This document shows positions 16,026-25,006 of a stretch of DNA of 64,000 bases, in pieces (position 1 is the stretch's first letter; each line of letters begins with the position of its first letter). Below the pieces are notes generated by a model. It did not search any database. It saw nothing but the letters and a program-made list of their open reading frames with translations, and was not told the DNA's origin. Location: contig CAWCXF010000007.1 in NCBI GenBank assembly GCA_963799455.1, positions 868,001 to 932,000 on the forward strand, given 5' to 3'. The translations under genes and the position numbers were made by a program. The DNA is from CAWCXF01 sp963799455. GTDB lineage: Bacteria > Pseudomonadota > Alphaproteobacteria > Rhodobacterales > Rhodobacteraceae.

Positions 16026-17567
16026 GTGACGATCACCCTCGCGCCGGGCGGGACGGCGCTGGCCACGCTGGAGGCGATCTGGCGGACCGGGGCGCCCGCG
16101 CGCCTCGACCCGGCGGCGCGGCCGGGCGTGGAGGCGGCGCAGGCGCTGGTGCGCCGGGCCGCCCGGGGCGAGGCGGCCATCTACGGGGTCAACACCGGCT
16201 TCGGCAAGCTCGCCCACGTCAAGATCGCGGCCCGCGACACCGAGGCGCTCCAGCGCAACCTGATCCTGAGCCATTGCTGCGGCGTGGGCGAGGCGCTGGA
16301 CGAGCCCACCACCCGGCTGACGATGGCGCTCAAGCTCCTGAGCCTCGGCCGCGGCGCCTCCGGCGTGGCCTGGGCGACGGTGGCGCTGATCGAGGGGATG
16401 CTTGCGCGGGGCGTGACGCCCGTGGTCCCGGTGCAGGGCTCGGTCGGCGCCAGCGGAGACCTCGCGCCCTTGGCCCACATGGCCGCCGCCATGATCGGCG
16501 AGGGCGAGGCGCTCCACGAGGGCCGCCGGATGCCCGCCGCCGAGGCGCTCGGCGCCGCCGGGCTCGCGCCCATCGTGCTGGGGCCGAAGGAGGGGCTCGC
16601 GCTCATCAACGGCACGCAGTTCTCGACCGCCTGCGCGCTCGTCGGGCTCTGGGGCGCGTGGGGGGCCGCGCGCGCCGCGATCGTCACCGGGGCGCTCTCC
16701 ACGGACGCGGTCATGGGCTCGGACGCGCCGCTCGCGGCCGCGATCCACGCGCTGAGGGGGCACAGGGGCCAGATCGACGCGGCGCGCGCGCAGGCCGCGC
16801 TGATGGAGGGCTCCGCGATCCGCGAGAGCCACCGCGAGGGCGACGCGCGGGTCCAGGATCCCTACTGCATCCGCTGCCAGGCGCAGGTCACGGGCGCCGC
16901 GATGGATCTGCTGCGCTTCGCCGCCCGAACGCTGGAGGTCGAGGCCAACGCGGTCACCGACAACCCCCTGGTGCTGGTGGGGGAGGGGCGCATCGTCTCG
17001 GGCGGCAACTTCCACGGCGAGCCGGTGGGATTCGCCGCCGACCAGGTCGCGGTTGCGGTGGCCGAGATCGGCGCCATCGCCCAGCGCCGCGTGGCGCTGA
17101 TGGTGGATCCGACCCTGAGCCACGACCTGCCGCCGTTCCTGACGCCCGATCCGGGGCTGAATTCCGGGCTGATGATCGCCGAGGTGACGACGGCCGCGCT
17201 GATGAGCGAGAACAAGCACCTCGCCAACCCCTGCACGACCGACTCAACGCCGACCTCGGCCAACCAGGAGGACCATGTGAGCATGTCCGCCCACGCCGCG
17301 CGCAGGCTCGCCCGCATGGTGGCGAACCTCCAGGCCATCCTCGGCGTCGAGGCGATCGCCGCGGCGCAAGGCATCGAGTTCCGCGCGCCGCTGGCGACGA
17401 GCCCCACGCTCCAAGGGGTGCTGCGCACCCTGCGCGCGGCCGTCCCGGCCCTCGCCGAGGACCGGCTGCTCGCGCCCGACATCGCCGCGGCCTCCCGGCT
17501 CGTGGCCGAGGGCGCGCTGGCGGAGGGGCTGGCCCTGCCGCGCCTCGACGACCGGGGCGTGGCGTGA
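16026..17567 (+). CDS. hutH: Histidine ammonia-lyase
   Basis: A 513-residue histidase that converts L-histidine to urocanate and ammonia. The Ala-Ser-Gly triad (residues 142-144 in GSVGASGDLAPLAH), which forms the MIO prosthetic group, is intact. Other family segments are YGVNTGFGKLA, INGTQFSTA, QDPYCIRCQAQVTGA, VTDNPLV and SANQEDHVSMSAHAAR. It starts with GTG at 16026, 25 bp after the hutI stop, so the two are surely co-transcribed. The length is normal. Confidence 0.95.
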   Translation: MTITLAPGGTALATLEAIWRTGAPARLDPAARPGVEAAQALVRRAARGEAAIYGVNTGFGKLAHVKIAARDTEALQRNLILSHCCGVGEALDEPTTRLTMALKLLSLGRGASGVAWATVALIEGMLARGVTPVVPVQGSVGASGDLAPLAHMAAAMIGEGEALHEGRRMPAAEALGAAGLAPIVLGPKEGLALINGTQFSTACALVGLWGAWGAARAAIVTGALSTDAVMGSDAPLAAAIHALRGHRGQIDAARAQAALMEGSAIRESHREGDARVQDPYCIRCQAQVTGAAMDLLRFAARTLEVEANAVTDNPLVLVGEGRIVSGGNFHGEPVGFAADQVAVAVAEIGAIAQRRVALMVDPTLSHDLPPFLTPDPGLNSGLMIAEVTTAALMSENKHLANPCTTDSTPTSANQEDHVSMSAHAARRLARMVANLQAILGVEAIAAAQGIEFRAPLATSPTLQGVLRTLRAAVPALAEDRLLAPDIAAASRLVAEGALAEGLALPRLDDRGVA

Positions 17568-17952
17568 GCGCCGCGGGCGGGGCGGGGCAGGGCGAGGGGG
17601 CGGGGCGGGGCGAGGGGGCGGCGGCGGCGGTGCTGCGCGCAGGCCCCCCCGCGCCGCGCGCCGCCACGGGGCCCCCCGACATCGCCGCGGGCGAAGGGGC
17701 CTGCCGCGCGTCCGGGATCCGGGCCGCGCCCGATGGGCCTTCCGTCGGGCCGGGCTGCGGCTTCGCCCTCGAAGCGTGGTCCCCTTGCGGTTGGCCGCGC
17801 CGGGGCGCGCAGGTCATCCGGGCGGGGCCGGCCCGCCCCGCGCCCGGGCTGCGGGCGCGTCCGACCCCGGCGCCACGCGCCGAGCCTCCGCCCGTCTCCC
17901 CCCAGCCCGGCCCCCCGCCCGACCCGACGACGCCGCACCCCGGAGGCCCGAC
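17568..17952 (+). other. 385-bp hutH-hutU gap with G-run repeat, no hutG
   Basis: This gap sits inside the hut operon. Bases 17577-17632 are runs of GGGG/GGGGG separated by single C or A bases and arranged as two imperfect copies of a roughly 20-bp G-rich unit, followed by (GGC) repeats. Such DNA or RNA could form G-quadruplexes. The remainder shows no coding pattern and nothing resembling an N-formylglutamate deformylase, which in related operons often lies near hutH and hutU. Confidence 0.6.
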
Positions 17953-19635
17953 ATGAGCACCCCCCGCCACAACCTGCGCGACGTCCGCCCGCCGACCGGC
18001 CCCGAGATCACCTGCCGCTCCTGGCTCTCGGAGGCGCCCATGCGGATGCTGATGAACAACCTCCACCCCGACGTGGCCGAGAGCCCGCACGAGCTGGTGG
18101 TCTATGGCGGCATCGGGCGGGCCGCGCGCTCCTGGGAGGACTTCGACCGCATCGTGGCCAGCCTGAGGAGCTTGGAGGACGACCGGACGCTGCTGGTGCA
18201 GTCGGGCCGCCCGGTCGGCGTGTTCCGCACGCATCCGGACGCGCCCCGCGTGCTGATCGCCAACTCGAACCTGGTGCCGCGCTGGGCCACCTGGGAGCAC
18301 TTCGCCGAGCTCGATCGCAAGGGACTGATGATGTACGGCCAGATGACGGCCGGCTCGTGGATCTACATCGGCACGCAAGGCATCGTGCAGGGCACCTACG
18401 AGACCTTCATGGAGACCGGCCGCCAGCACTACGGCGGCGACCTCGGGGGCCGGTGGATCCTCACGGCCGGACTGGGCGGCATGGGCGGCGCGCAGCCCTT
18501 GGCGGCGGTGATGGCGGGCGCCTCGTGCCTCGCGGTCGAGTGCGACGAGGCCCGCGCCGACTTCCGCCTGCGCACCCGCTACGTGGACGACAAGACCCAC
18601 GATCTCGACGAGGCGCTCGCCATGGTCGGGCGCTGGACGAGGGCCGGCGAGGCCCGCTCCGTGGCGCTGATCGGCAACGCGGCCGAGATCTTCCCCGAGA
18701 TCCTGCGCCGGATGCGGGCGGGCGGCCCGCGCCCGGACCTCGTGACCGACCAGACCTCGGCGCACGATCCGGTCCACGGCTACCTGCCCGCGGGCTGGAC
18801 GGTCGCCGCGTGGCGCGCCGCGCAGGAGCGCGACCCGAAGGCCGTGGAGGCCGCCGCGCGCGCCTCGATGCGCGCGCATGTCGAGGCGATGGTGGCGTTC
18901 CACCACGCCGGCGTGCCGACGCTCGACTACGGCAACAACATCCGCCAGGTGGCGCTCGACGAGGGGCTGGCGGACGCCTTCGCCTTCCCCGGCTTCGTGC
19001 CGGCCACCATCCGGCCCCTGTTCTGCCGCGGGATCGGCCCCTTCCGCTGGTGCGCGCTGTCGGGCGATCCGGAGGACATCCACGCCACCGACGCCAAGGT
19101 GAAGGCGCTGATCGACGACCCCGCCCTGCACCGCTGGCTCGACATGGCGCGCCAGCGCATCGCCTTCCAGGGGCTGCCCGCCCGCATCTGCTGGGTGGGC
19201 CTCGGCCAGCGCCACCGCCTCGGGCTCGCCTTCAACGAGATGGTGCGCTCGGGCGAGCTGAAGGCGCCGGTGGTGATCGGGCGCGACCATCTCGACGCCG
19301 GGTCGGTGGCGAGCCCCAACCGCGAGACCGAAGCCATGCGCGACGGCTCGGACGCGGTGTCGGACTGGCCGCTCCTGAACGCCATGCTCAACGTCGCCTC
19401 GGGGGCGACCTGGGTGTCGATCCACCACGGCGGCGGCGTCGGCATGGGCTACTCGCAGCACGCGGGCCAGGTGATCGTCGCCGACGGCACCGAGGCCGCC
19501 GCCCGCCGGCTCGCGCGCGTGCTGTGGAACGACCCCGCCACCGGCGTCATGCGCCACGCCGACGCGGGCTACGAGGCCGCGCTCGACTGCGCCCGCGAGC
19601 ACGGGCTCGACCTGCCGGGGATCCTCCGAGGCTGA
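17953..19635 (+). CDS. hutU: Urocanate hydratase (urocanase)
   Basis: A 560-residue urocanase that converts urocanate to 4-imidazolone-5-propanoate using tightly bound NAD. Hallmarks are ITCRSWLSEAPMRMLMNNL at the N-terminus, VYGGIGRAARSW, YGQMTAGSWIYIGTQGI, the NAD-binding GLGGMGGAQPLA, DQTSAHDPVHGYLP, GNNIRQ and the C-terminal HHGGGVGMGYSQHAG. ATG 17953 gives the standard N-terminus. It is the last gene of the hut run, after a 385-bp G-rich gap that may contain its own expression signals. It is convergent with a PhyH-type dioxygenase. Confidence 0.96.
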   Translation: MSTPRHNLRDVRPPTGPEITCRSWLSEAPMRMLMNNLHPDVAESPHELVVYGGIGRAARSWEDFDRIVASLRSLEDDRTLLVQSGRPVGVFRTHPDAPRVLIANSNLVPRWATWEHFAELDRKGLMMYGQMTAGSWIYIGTQGIVQGTYETFMETGRQHYGGDLGGRWILTAGLGGMGGAQPLAAVMAGASCLAVECDEARADFRLRTRYVDDKTHDLDEALAMVGRWTRAGEARSVALIGNAAEIFPEILRRMRAGGPRPDLVTDQTSAHDPVHGYLPAGWTVAAWRAAQERDPKAVEAAARASMRAHVEAMVAFHHAGVPTLDYGNNIRQVALDEGLADAFAFPGFVPATIRPLFCRGIGPFRWCALSGDPEDIHATDAKVKALIDDPALHRWLDMARQRIAFQGLPARICWVGLGQRHRLGLAFNEMVRSGELKAPVVIGRDHLDAGSVASPNRETEAMRDGSDAVSDWPLLNAMLNVASGATWVSIHHGGGVGMGYSQHAGQVIVADGTEAAARRLARVLWNDPATGVMRHADAGYEAALDCAREHGLDLPGILRG

Positions 19636-19733
19636 CCCTGCCGTGGGACGGCGAGCGGAAGGCGCGCGCCGCCGCGACCGCGCGGGGGCGCGCGTGTCCG
19701 CCGGGGCGCCGGCGGCGTGCCCCTGGCGGGGCC

Positions 19734-20531
19734 TCAGCCGGCGCGCAGCACCGGGAACCAGTCCTCGCGCAGCCGCTCGCCCGCGCGCATGCCGTGGCCG
19801 GGGAAGGGGGGCGAGGTGCGGCCGGGGCGCTCGACGTAGGCCGCGTCCTCGCCCACCAGGCGCAGCGAGAAGGCGCGGCGTCGGATGGCGGAGTCGTTGC
19901 CGCGCGCGCCGTGGAGCGTGCGGAAGTCGAAGGCCACCGCGTCGCCGGGCTCCATCGCCCATTCGAGCACCGTCATGCCCTCGGCGTCGGGGTCGGGGAC
20001 GGCCATGAACGCGCCCTCGTCGGGGTAGAAGCCCTCCTCCGACAGCCAGCGGGTCGGCAGGACCGGCCTCTCCCAGCGGTGCGAGCCCGCGACGCAGCGC
20101 AGGGACGCCTCGGCCACGGGGTCCATCGGCGACCAGAAGCTCACCGTGTGAGCGCCCTCGACGAAGTAGTAGGGCGCGTCCTGGTGCCAGGGCGTGGGCT
20201 TCGAGGTGCCGGGCTCCTTCACCAGCACGTGGTCGTGGAAGAGCTGCACGCGCCCCGAGCCCATCAGCGCGGCCGCGACCTCCGCCGCCGGGCTCTCGCG
20301 GATCGCCCGCTCGAACTGGGGGATGCGGCTCCAGTTGCAGTAGTCGTCGAAGAACCGCCCCCCCTCGCCCAGACGAAGGTTCTCGGCGGCGTAGGGGCCC
20401 GGCTCGGCCATGTTGGCCTCGATGCCCTCGCGGATCGCCGCGACGTGGTCGGCGAAGAGCCCGCGCACCAGCACCGCGCCGTCGCGGCGGAAGGCGTCGA
20501 TCCGCTCTTCGGTGACGAGGGGCTCGGGCAT
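19734..20531 (-). CDS. Phytanoyl-CoA dioxygenase (PhyH) family protein
   Basis: A 265-residue Fe(II)/2-oxoglutarate-dependent oxygenase. The facial triad is visible as the HxD of TPWHQDAPYY and the distal His of RTLHGARGND. RRRAFSLRLVG supplies the Arg expected to hold 2-oxoglutarate. The N-terminus ITEERIDAFRRDG-like pattern (VTEERIDAFRRDGAVLVRGL) is typical. The substrate is unknown; PhyH relatives act on small acids, ectoine or acyl compounds. It lies downstream of a luciferase-like monooxygenase on the same strand (128-bp gap), and the window holds a second, divergent PhyH at 23156. Confidence 0.87.
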   Translation of the reverse strand: MPEPLVTEERIDAFRRDGAVLVRGLFADHVAAIREGIEANMAEPGPYAAENLRLGEGGRFFDDYCNWSRIPQFERAIRESPAAEVAAALMGSGRVQLFHDHVLVKEPGTSKPTPWHQDAPYYFVEGAHTVSFWSPMDPVAEASLRCVAGSHRWERPVLPTRWLSEEGFYPDEGAFMAVPDPDAEGMTVLEWAMEPGDAVAFDFRTLHGARGNDSAIRRRAFSLRLVGEDAAYVERPGRTSPPFPGHGMRAGERLREDWFPVLRAG

Positions 20532-20659
20532 CGCGGACCTCCGTGATCGACGCGGCATCCTCGCCGAGACGGGGCCCCGTGTCGAGCTTGGCCGTCGCGC
20601 GTGACGGCGCGGGCGGCCCCCGCTCGGCCGAAGCGACGCCGGGCGGGTTCGCGGCCGGC

Positions 20660-21661
<1,002 letters not shown>

Positions 21662-22059
21662 GAGGGGGCCTCCTTCGGCGGCGGGCTCCAGCGACATGGG
21701 GATCGTGGATGCGTTCGGGAATGGGGCCGCGGGGCGATCCTCGCCCGGCTCGTCGCCTCGCGGGGCAACCCCACCGCAGGGCGGGCAGCCATGCGGGCGG
21801 CTCGAACGGGCTCCCCGATCGAGCGACGCGGGACGCCGGGGGACGCTCCGGCCGCCCGCGCGATCGCCCGGAGCGGACGGACGGCGCCCGAGCGCGGCGT
21901 GCGCGTGAGCCAGGGAGGGGAGATCGGCGGGAGGGCCGGCCGACGCGCCGCCCTCGCCGGCCGGGGGAGACGGATCCCTCGGCATCCCGGCCGAGGGGAG
22001 GCTGGCGCGACGGGGCGGCCTCTCCAGCCCGACCGCCGCACGACCGGCCCCGCGGCCGC
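21662..22059. other. 398-bp intergenic region, nothing recognised
   Basis: This lies between the luciferase-like gene and the LacI-type regulator, both on the minus strand. Translations in all frames are low-complexity Arg/Pro/Ala-rich, without family resemblance. A promoter for the luciferase-like gene is expected near the right part of its upstream region but was not identified. Confidence 0.5.
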
Positions 22060-23076
22060 TCACGCGGTGGCGCGGCGCACCGGCTCGAAGCCGAGATCGA
22101 CGGTGACGGGCCCTGCGATCGCGCCGCTGCGGCGGCCGAGGATCACGCGGGCGGCCTCCTCGCCCATCGCCCGGCCCGGCACGCGCAGCGTCGTCAGCCC
22201 GAGCCCCGCGTCGCCCGCGTATTCGAAGTCGCCGAAGCCCGCGACGGCGACCTCGCCCGGCACGGCGAGCCCCCGCCTGCGCGCCTCCATGAGCGCGCCG
22301 AGCGCGAGCACGTCGCTGGTGCAGAAGGCCGCGTCGGCGTCGGGCCAGCGCTCGCGCAGGCGCGCGAGCCCCGCGGCGCCTGCCTCGACCCCGGCGGGCG
22401 ACGGGTCCGCGGGAAGGTCGCGCGGCTCGGACGCAAGCTCGCGCATCGCCGCGAGGTAGCCCTCGCGCCTGCGCAGGTCGCGCTCCTCGCCCCCGCCGAT
22501 CAGCCCGATGCGGCGGTAGCCGAGGCCGTGCAGGAAGCGCGTCATCGCGCGCGCGGCCTCGCGGTTCGAGAAGCCCACCGCCGAGTCGATCGGCGCCTCG
22601 GGCAGCTCCCACAGCTCGACCACCGGCACGCCCGACCGCCGCAGCAGGCGCCGTGCGCCCTCCGTGTGGACGTGCGAGGTCAGCGCCACCCCGTCGGGGC
22701 GGCGCCCGAGCGTCGCCGCGATGAGCCCCTCCTCGTCCTGCGACGAGTAGTCGGTGGTCCCGATCAGGAGCCGGTGGCCCGCCGCGTGCAGGCCCTGCGT
22801 GAGCCCCGCCACCGTCTCGGCGAAGACCGAGCCGCCCAGCGTCGAGACCAGCGCGGTGACGAGCCGCGTCTCGTGCGACGACAGCGCGCCCGCGACCTGG
22901 TCGGGCACGTAGCCGAGGCGAGCCACCGCCCGCGCCACGCGCTCGCGCGTCGCGGGCGCGACCTTGCCCGGCGTGCGCAGCGCGCGGCTCACGGTCATCG
23001 TCGAGACCTCGGCCTCGCGCGCCACGTCGCGCATCCGCGCGCGAGGGAAGGGCGCCGGGTCCGCCGGCTCGTCCAT
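22060..23076 (-). CDS. LacI-family transcriptional regulator
   Basis: A 338-residue repressor. The N-terminal helix-turn-helix (RMRDVAREAEVSTMTVSRAL) and hinge (YVPDQVAGAL) are classic LacI features. They are followed by a periplasmic-binding-protein-like sensor domain (GTTDYSSQDEE, GFSNREAARAM, RRIGLIGG, FCTSDVLALGALMEA, VAVAGFGDFEYA). The last part resembles the gluconate-type GntR subgroup, so a sugar acid or similar ligand is plausible. It is divergent from the PhyH gene at 23156, and a good LacI operator sits in the 79-bp gap, so it probably represses that gene and perhaps itself. Confidence 0.9.
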   Translation of the reverse strand: MDEPADPAPFPRARMRDVAREAEVSTMTVSRALRTPGKVAPATRERVARAVARLGYVPDQVAGALSSHETRLVTALVSTLGGSVFAETVAGLTQGLHAAGHRLLIGTTDYSSQDEEGLIAATLGRRPDGVALTSHVHTEGARRLLRRSGVPVVELWELPEAPIDSAVGFSNREAARAMTRFLHGLGYRRIGLIGGGEERDLRRREGYLAAMRELASEPRDLPADPSPAGVEAGAAGLARLRERWPDADAAFCTSDVLALGALMEARRRGLAVPGEVAVAGFGDFEYAGDAGLGLTTLRVPGRAMGEEAARVILGRRSGAIAGPVTVDLGFEPVRRATA

Positions 23077-23097
23077 TCGCCGCCCCTCCGTCTCTCG

Positions 23098-23125
23098 TTG
23101 ACAGAGGCGATGGTATCGCTAACAT
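23098..23125 (+). promoter_or_regulatory. Predicted sigma-70 promoter of the PhyH gene
   Basis: A perfect TTGACA lies at 23098-23103 and TAACAT at 23120-23125, with a 16-bp spacer. The ribosome-binding site GGAGGAG and ATG 23156 follow. The spacer and -10 are covered by the palindromic LacI-type operator. Confidence 0.6.
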
Positions 23126-23126
23126 C
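23109..23126. promoter_or_regulatory. Candidate LacI-family operator
   Basis: GATGGTATCGCTAACATC is an 18-bp palindrome with a central CG and seven of nine matching positions per half. It resembles the family form ATGTTA-CG-TAACAT. It lies between the -35 and -10 of the divergent PhyH promoter, next to the LacI gene, so binding would block transcription. Confidence 0.65.
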
Positions 23127-23155
23127 GTCCCCGAGCAAGCCGGAGGAGACGACCC

Positions 23156-24049
23156 ATGCCGAGCGCCGAGCAGAGCCGCTTCTACGCCGAGAACGGCTAC
23201 CTGACGATCGAGGACGCCGTGAGCCCCGAGGCGCTGCGCGCGATGCGCGAGGTGGCGCACGAGTTCATCGAGCGCTCGCGCGGGGTCTCGCGGAGCGACG
23301 AGGTGTTCGACCTCGACGAGGGCCACGGCCCCGACAGCCCGAAGCTCACGCGCGTCAAGCTGCCCCACCGCCAGCACCCGGTCTTCGCCGAGGTGCTGCG
23401 CTCGGAGGGGATGAAGGAGCACTTCCGCTCCTTCCTGGGCCCGAACGTCGTGCTCCAGACCTCGAAGCTCAACACCAAGGCGCCGGGCGGGGGTGCCGCC
23501 GTCGAGTGGCACCAGGACTGGGCGTTCTACCCCCACACCAACGACGACATGCTGGCCTTCGGCATCATGCTCGAGGACGTGGGCGAGGAGAACGGGCCGC
23601 TGATGGTGATCCCCGGCTCCCACCGCGGGCCGATCCTGAGCCACCATCAGGGCGGCGTGTTCTGCGGCGCCGTCGATCCCGACGACCCGGACTTCCACCT
23701 CGACCGGGCGGTGGCGCTGACGGGCCGCGCGGGCTCGATGAGCGTCCACCACGCCCGCACGCTGCACGGCTCGGCGCCCAACCGCTCCGACCGGGCGCGG
23801 CTGATCCTGTTCTTCGAGGCCTGCGCGGCCGACGCCTGGCCGCTGCTCGGCGCGGGCTCCTACATCCACCGCCTCGGCCAGCAGGCGATGTGGGACGACC
23901 TCCTCGAGCGCATGATCTGCGGCGAGCCGGTGCTCGAGCCGCGCATCGAGCGCGTGCCCGTCCGCCTGCCGCTGCCGCCGGCGCCCGACGCCAGCTCCAT
24001 CTTCAAGTCCCAGAAGACCGGCGGCGCAAGATCGGCCTTCGCCGCCTGA
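23156..24049 (+). CDS. Phytanoyl-CoA dioxygenase (PhyH) family protein
   Basis: A 297-residue Fe(II)/2-oxoglutarate oxygenase. It has FYAENGYLTIEDAVS at the N-terminus, the HxD of AVEWHQDWAFYPHT, the product-loop NGPLMVIPGSHRGPI, the distal His of VHHARTLHGSAPNRS and a following RARLILFFE Arg. It is more distant from the PhyH at 19734 than a recent duplicate would be. It starts at ATG 23156 after GGAGGAG. It is controlled from a promoter overlapped by a LacI-type operator and is divergent from the LacI gene, so it is probably induced by the substrate of a catabolic pathway that I cannot name. Confidence 0.88.
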   Translation: MPSAEQSRFYAENGYLTIEDAVSPEALRAMREVAHEFIERSRGVSRSDEVFDLDEGHGPDSPKLTRVKLPHRQHPVFAEVLRSEGMKEHFRSFLGPNVVLQTSKLNTKAPGGGAAVEWHQDWAFYPHTNDDMLAFGIMLEDVGEENGPLMVIPGSHRGPILSHHQGGVFCGAVDPDDPDFHLDRAVALTGRAGSMSVHHARTLHGSAPNRSDRARLILFFEACAADAWPLLGAGSYIHRLGQQAMWDDLLERMICGEPVLEPRIERVPVRLPLPPAPDASSIFKSQKTGGARSAFAA

Positions 24050-24597
24050 CAGGGCTCGGATCCTCGGCGCCCGGCGGCGGTGGGCGCCAGGGCCGCCGCC
24101 GCCGCGTGCCGATGGCCATCGGCTCGTCCCGACGCCGGGCGCGCGCAGGCGCCCTCAGGGCGGCCGGACCGCGCCCGGCCGGGACGGGGACACCGCGGGT
24201 CGCCGGCCGGCGACCTCGGTCACGCCGCCAGCCGTCGCGCGTCCCTGGGGCCAGGGCCGCGCCGGGCAGTGGCGGGGTCCGGTCGCGCTCGGGGGTGGGG
24301 AGCAATCTCCGGCGTCCCGGTGGATGCCTCCCGCGGCTCGGAGCGCGCCTCGGTTCGGCCTGCGCGGGCGTCGGATCGCCGGCGCGCGCGACGCGGCCTC
24401 CGTCGCGCCTGCGGGTCGGTCGTCGCCCGGGCCGGCGCCTGCCCGGACCCCCGACGCGGATCTCGGGACAGCGAATGACCATTCCAGAAACGATGAATCT
24501 CCCTCGGCAAATTGTTTCCCATTTGGAACCGATGACGCGCCATGAGGGGCCCGATCCCATCACCGTTTCGTCAACTCGTTAACCGATCCTAAAGATC
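24050..24597. other. 548-bp intergenic region up to the transposon, GC drops at its right end
   Basis: No gene is recognised. Up to about 24470 the DNA is GC-rich and featureless. From 24478 to 24597 it becomes clearly more AT-rich (for example AATTGTTTCCCATTTGGAAC). This last part, together with bases 29992-30457 on the other side of the transposon, was contiguous before insertion and probably forms the original upstream region of the giant gene at 30458. Confidence 0.5.
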
Positions 24598-24618
24598 GGT
24601 AGTGTCTCAGTTTGAAAT
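24590..24618. repeat. Left target duplication (24590-24597) and left terminal inverted repeat (24598-24618)
   Basis: TAAAGATC at 24590-24597 is repeated exactly at 29984-29991. The next 21 bases (starting GGTAGTGTCTCAG, ending TTTGAAAT) are matched perfectly, inverted, at 29963-29983. Together they define the left boundary of the transposon. Confidence 0.92.
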
Positions 24619-24705
24619 CTGATGCCGCAGCCGGCGCGCTTGCCGCCCCTATCGCATCATCCCCACCTCTGCGCTATGCTCAGCGCCAAGCAGAGGAGGC
24701 CAGAC

Positions 24706-24945
24706 ATGCCTACAGGACCGAAGGGTGAGAAGCGCCCAGCCGACATCATCGGCAACGCCGTGCGCGTCGCCAGGATCGCCACGGGTGAGGAGCCGGAGGG
24801 GCTAGACGAGGCGCCTGCGAAGGACGAGGCCGCCGCGGCCATGGGGCGGAAGGGCGCCGCCGCCCGCGCGGCGAAGCTCACGCCCGAGCGGCGGCAAGAG
24901 ATTGCCAGGAAGGCGGCGGCGAAGCGGTGGGACCGCGAGAAGTAG
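24706..24945 (+). CDS. Small basic cargo protein with KGG/RKG-like motif, 79 aa
   Basis: A 79-residue protein with a strong ribosome-binding site (GAGGAGG) before ATG 24706. It begins MPTGPKGEKRPADIIGNAV, a start I recall from small conserved proteins of unknown function, often annotated as RNA-binding. The second half, GRKGAAARAAKLTPERRQ followed by EIARKAAAKRW, matches the N-terminus of the next protein (GGKARAQKLSPERRKAIAQKAAAVRW as a pattern). It is very rich in Lys, Arg and Ala, so nucleic-acid binding is plausible. It is the first gene inside the transposon and is probably co-transcribed with the P63C gene 61 bp downstream. No function is established. Confidence 0.75.
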   Translation: MPTGPKGEKRPADIIGNAVRVARIATGEEPEGLDEAPAKDEAAAAMGRKGAAARAAKLTPERRQEIARKAAAKRWDREK

Positions 24946-24947
24946 TG

Positions 24948-24990
24948 CTTGCTTGCAAGCAAGGAAGCGGCTATCCGGTGCTTGCAAGCA
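24948..24990. promoter_or_regulatory. Two related palindromes between the small gene and the P63C gene
   Basis: CTTGCTTGCAAGCAAG at 24948-24963 is a perfect 16-bp palindrome. TGCTTGCAAGCA at 24979-24990 is a perfect 12-bp palindrome with the same GCTTGCAAGC core. Centre-to-centre spacing is about 29 bp, near three helical turns. This looks like a paired operator for a dimeric DNA-binding protein controlling the P63C gene. Confidence 0.55.
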
Positions 24991-25006
24991 AGCAGCGGGT
25001 GATTCT

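Noticed and set aside
17568..17952. Possible hutG remnant between hutH and hutU
   Set aside because: The gap is too short for the gene, and all three forward frames lack any deformylase-like segment; the sequence is G-run repeat and low-complexity.
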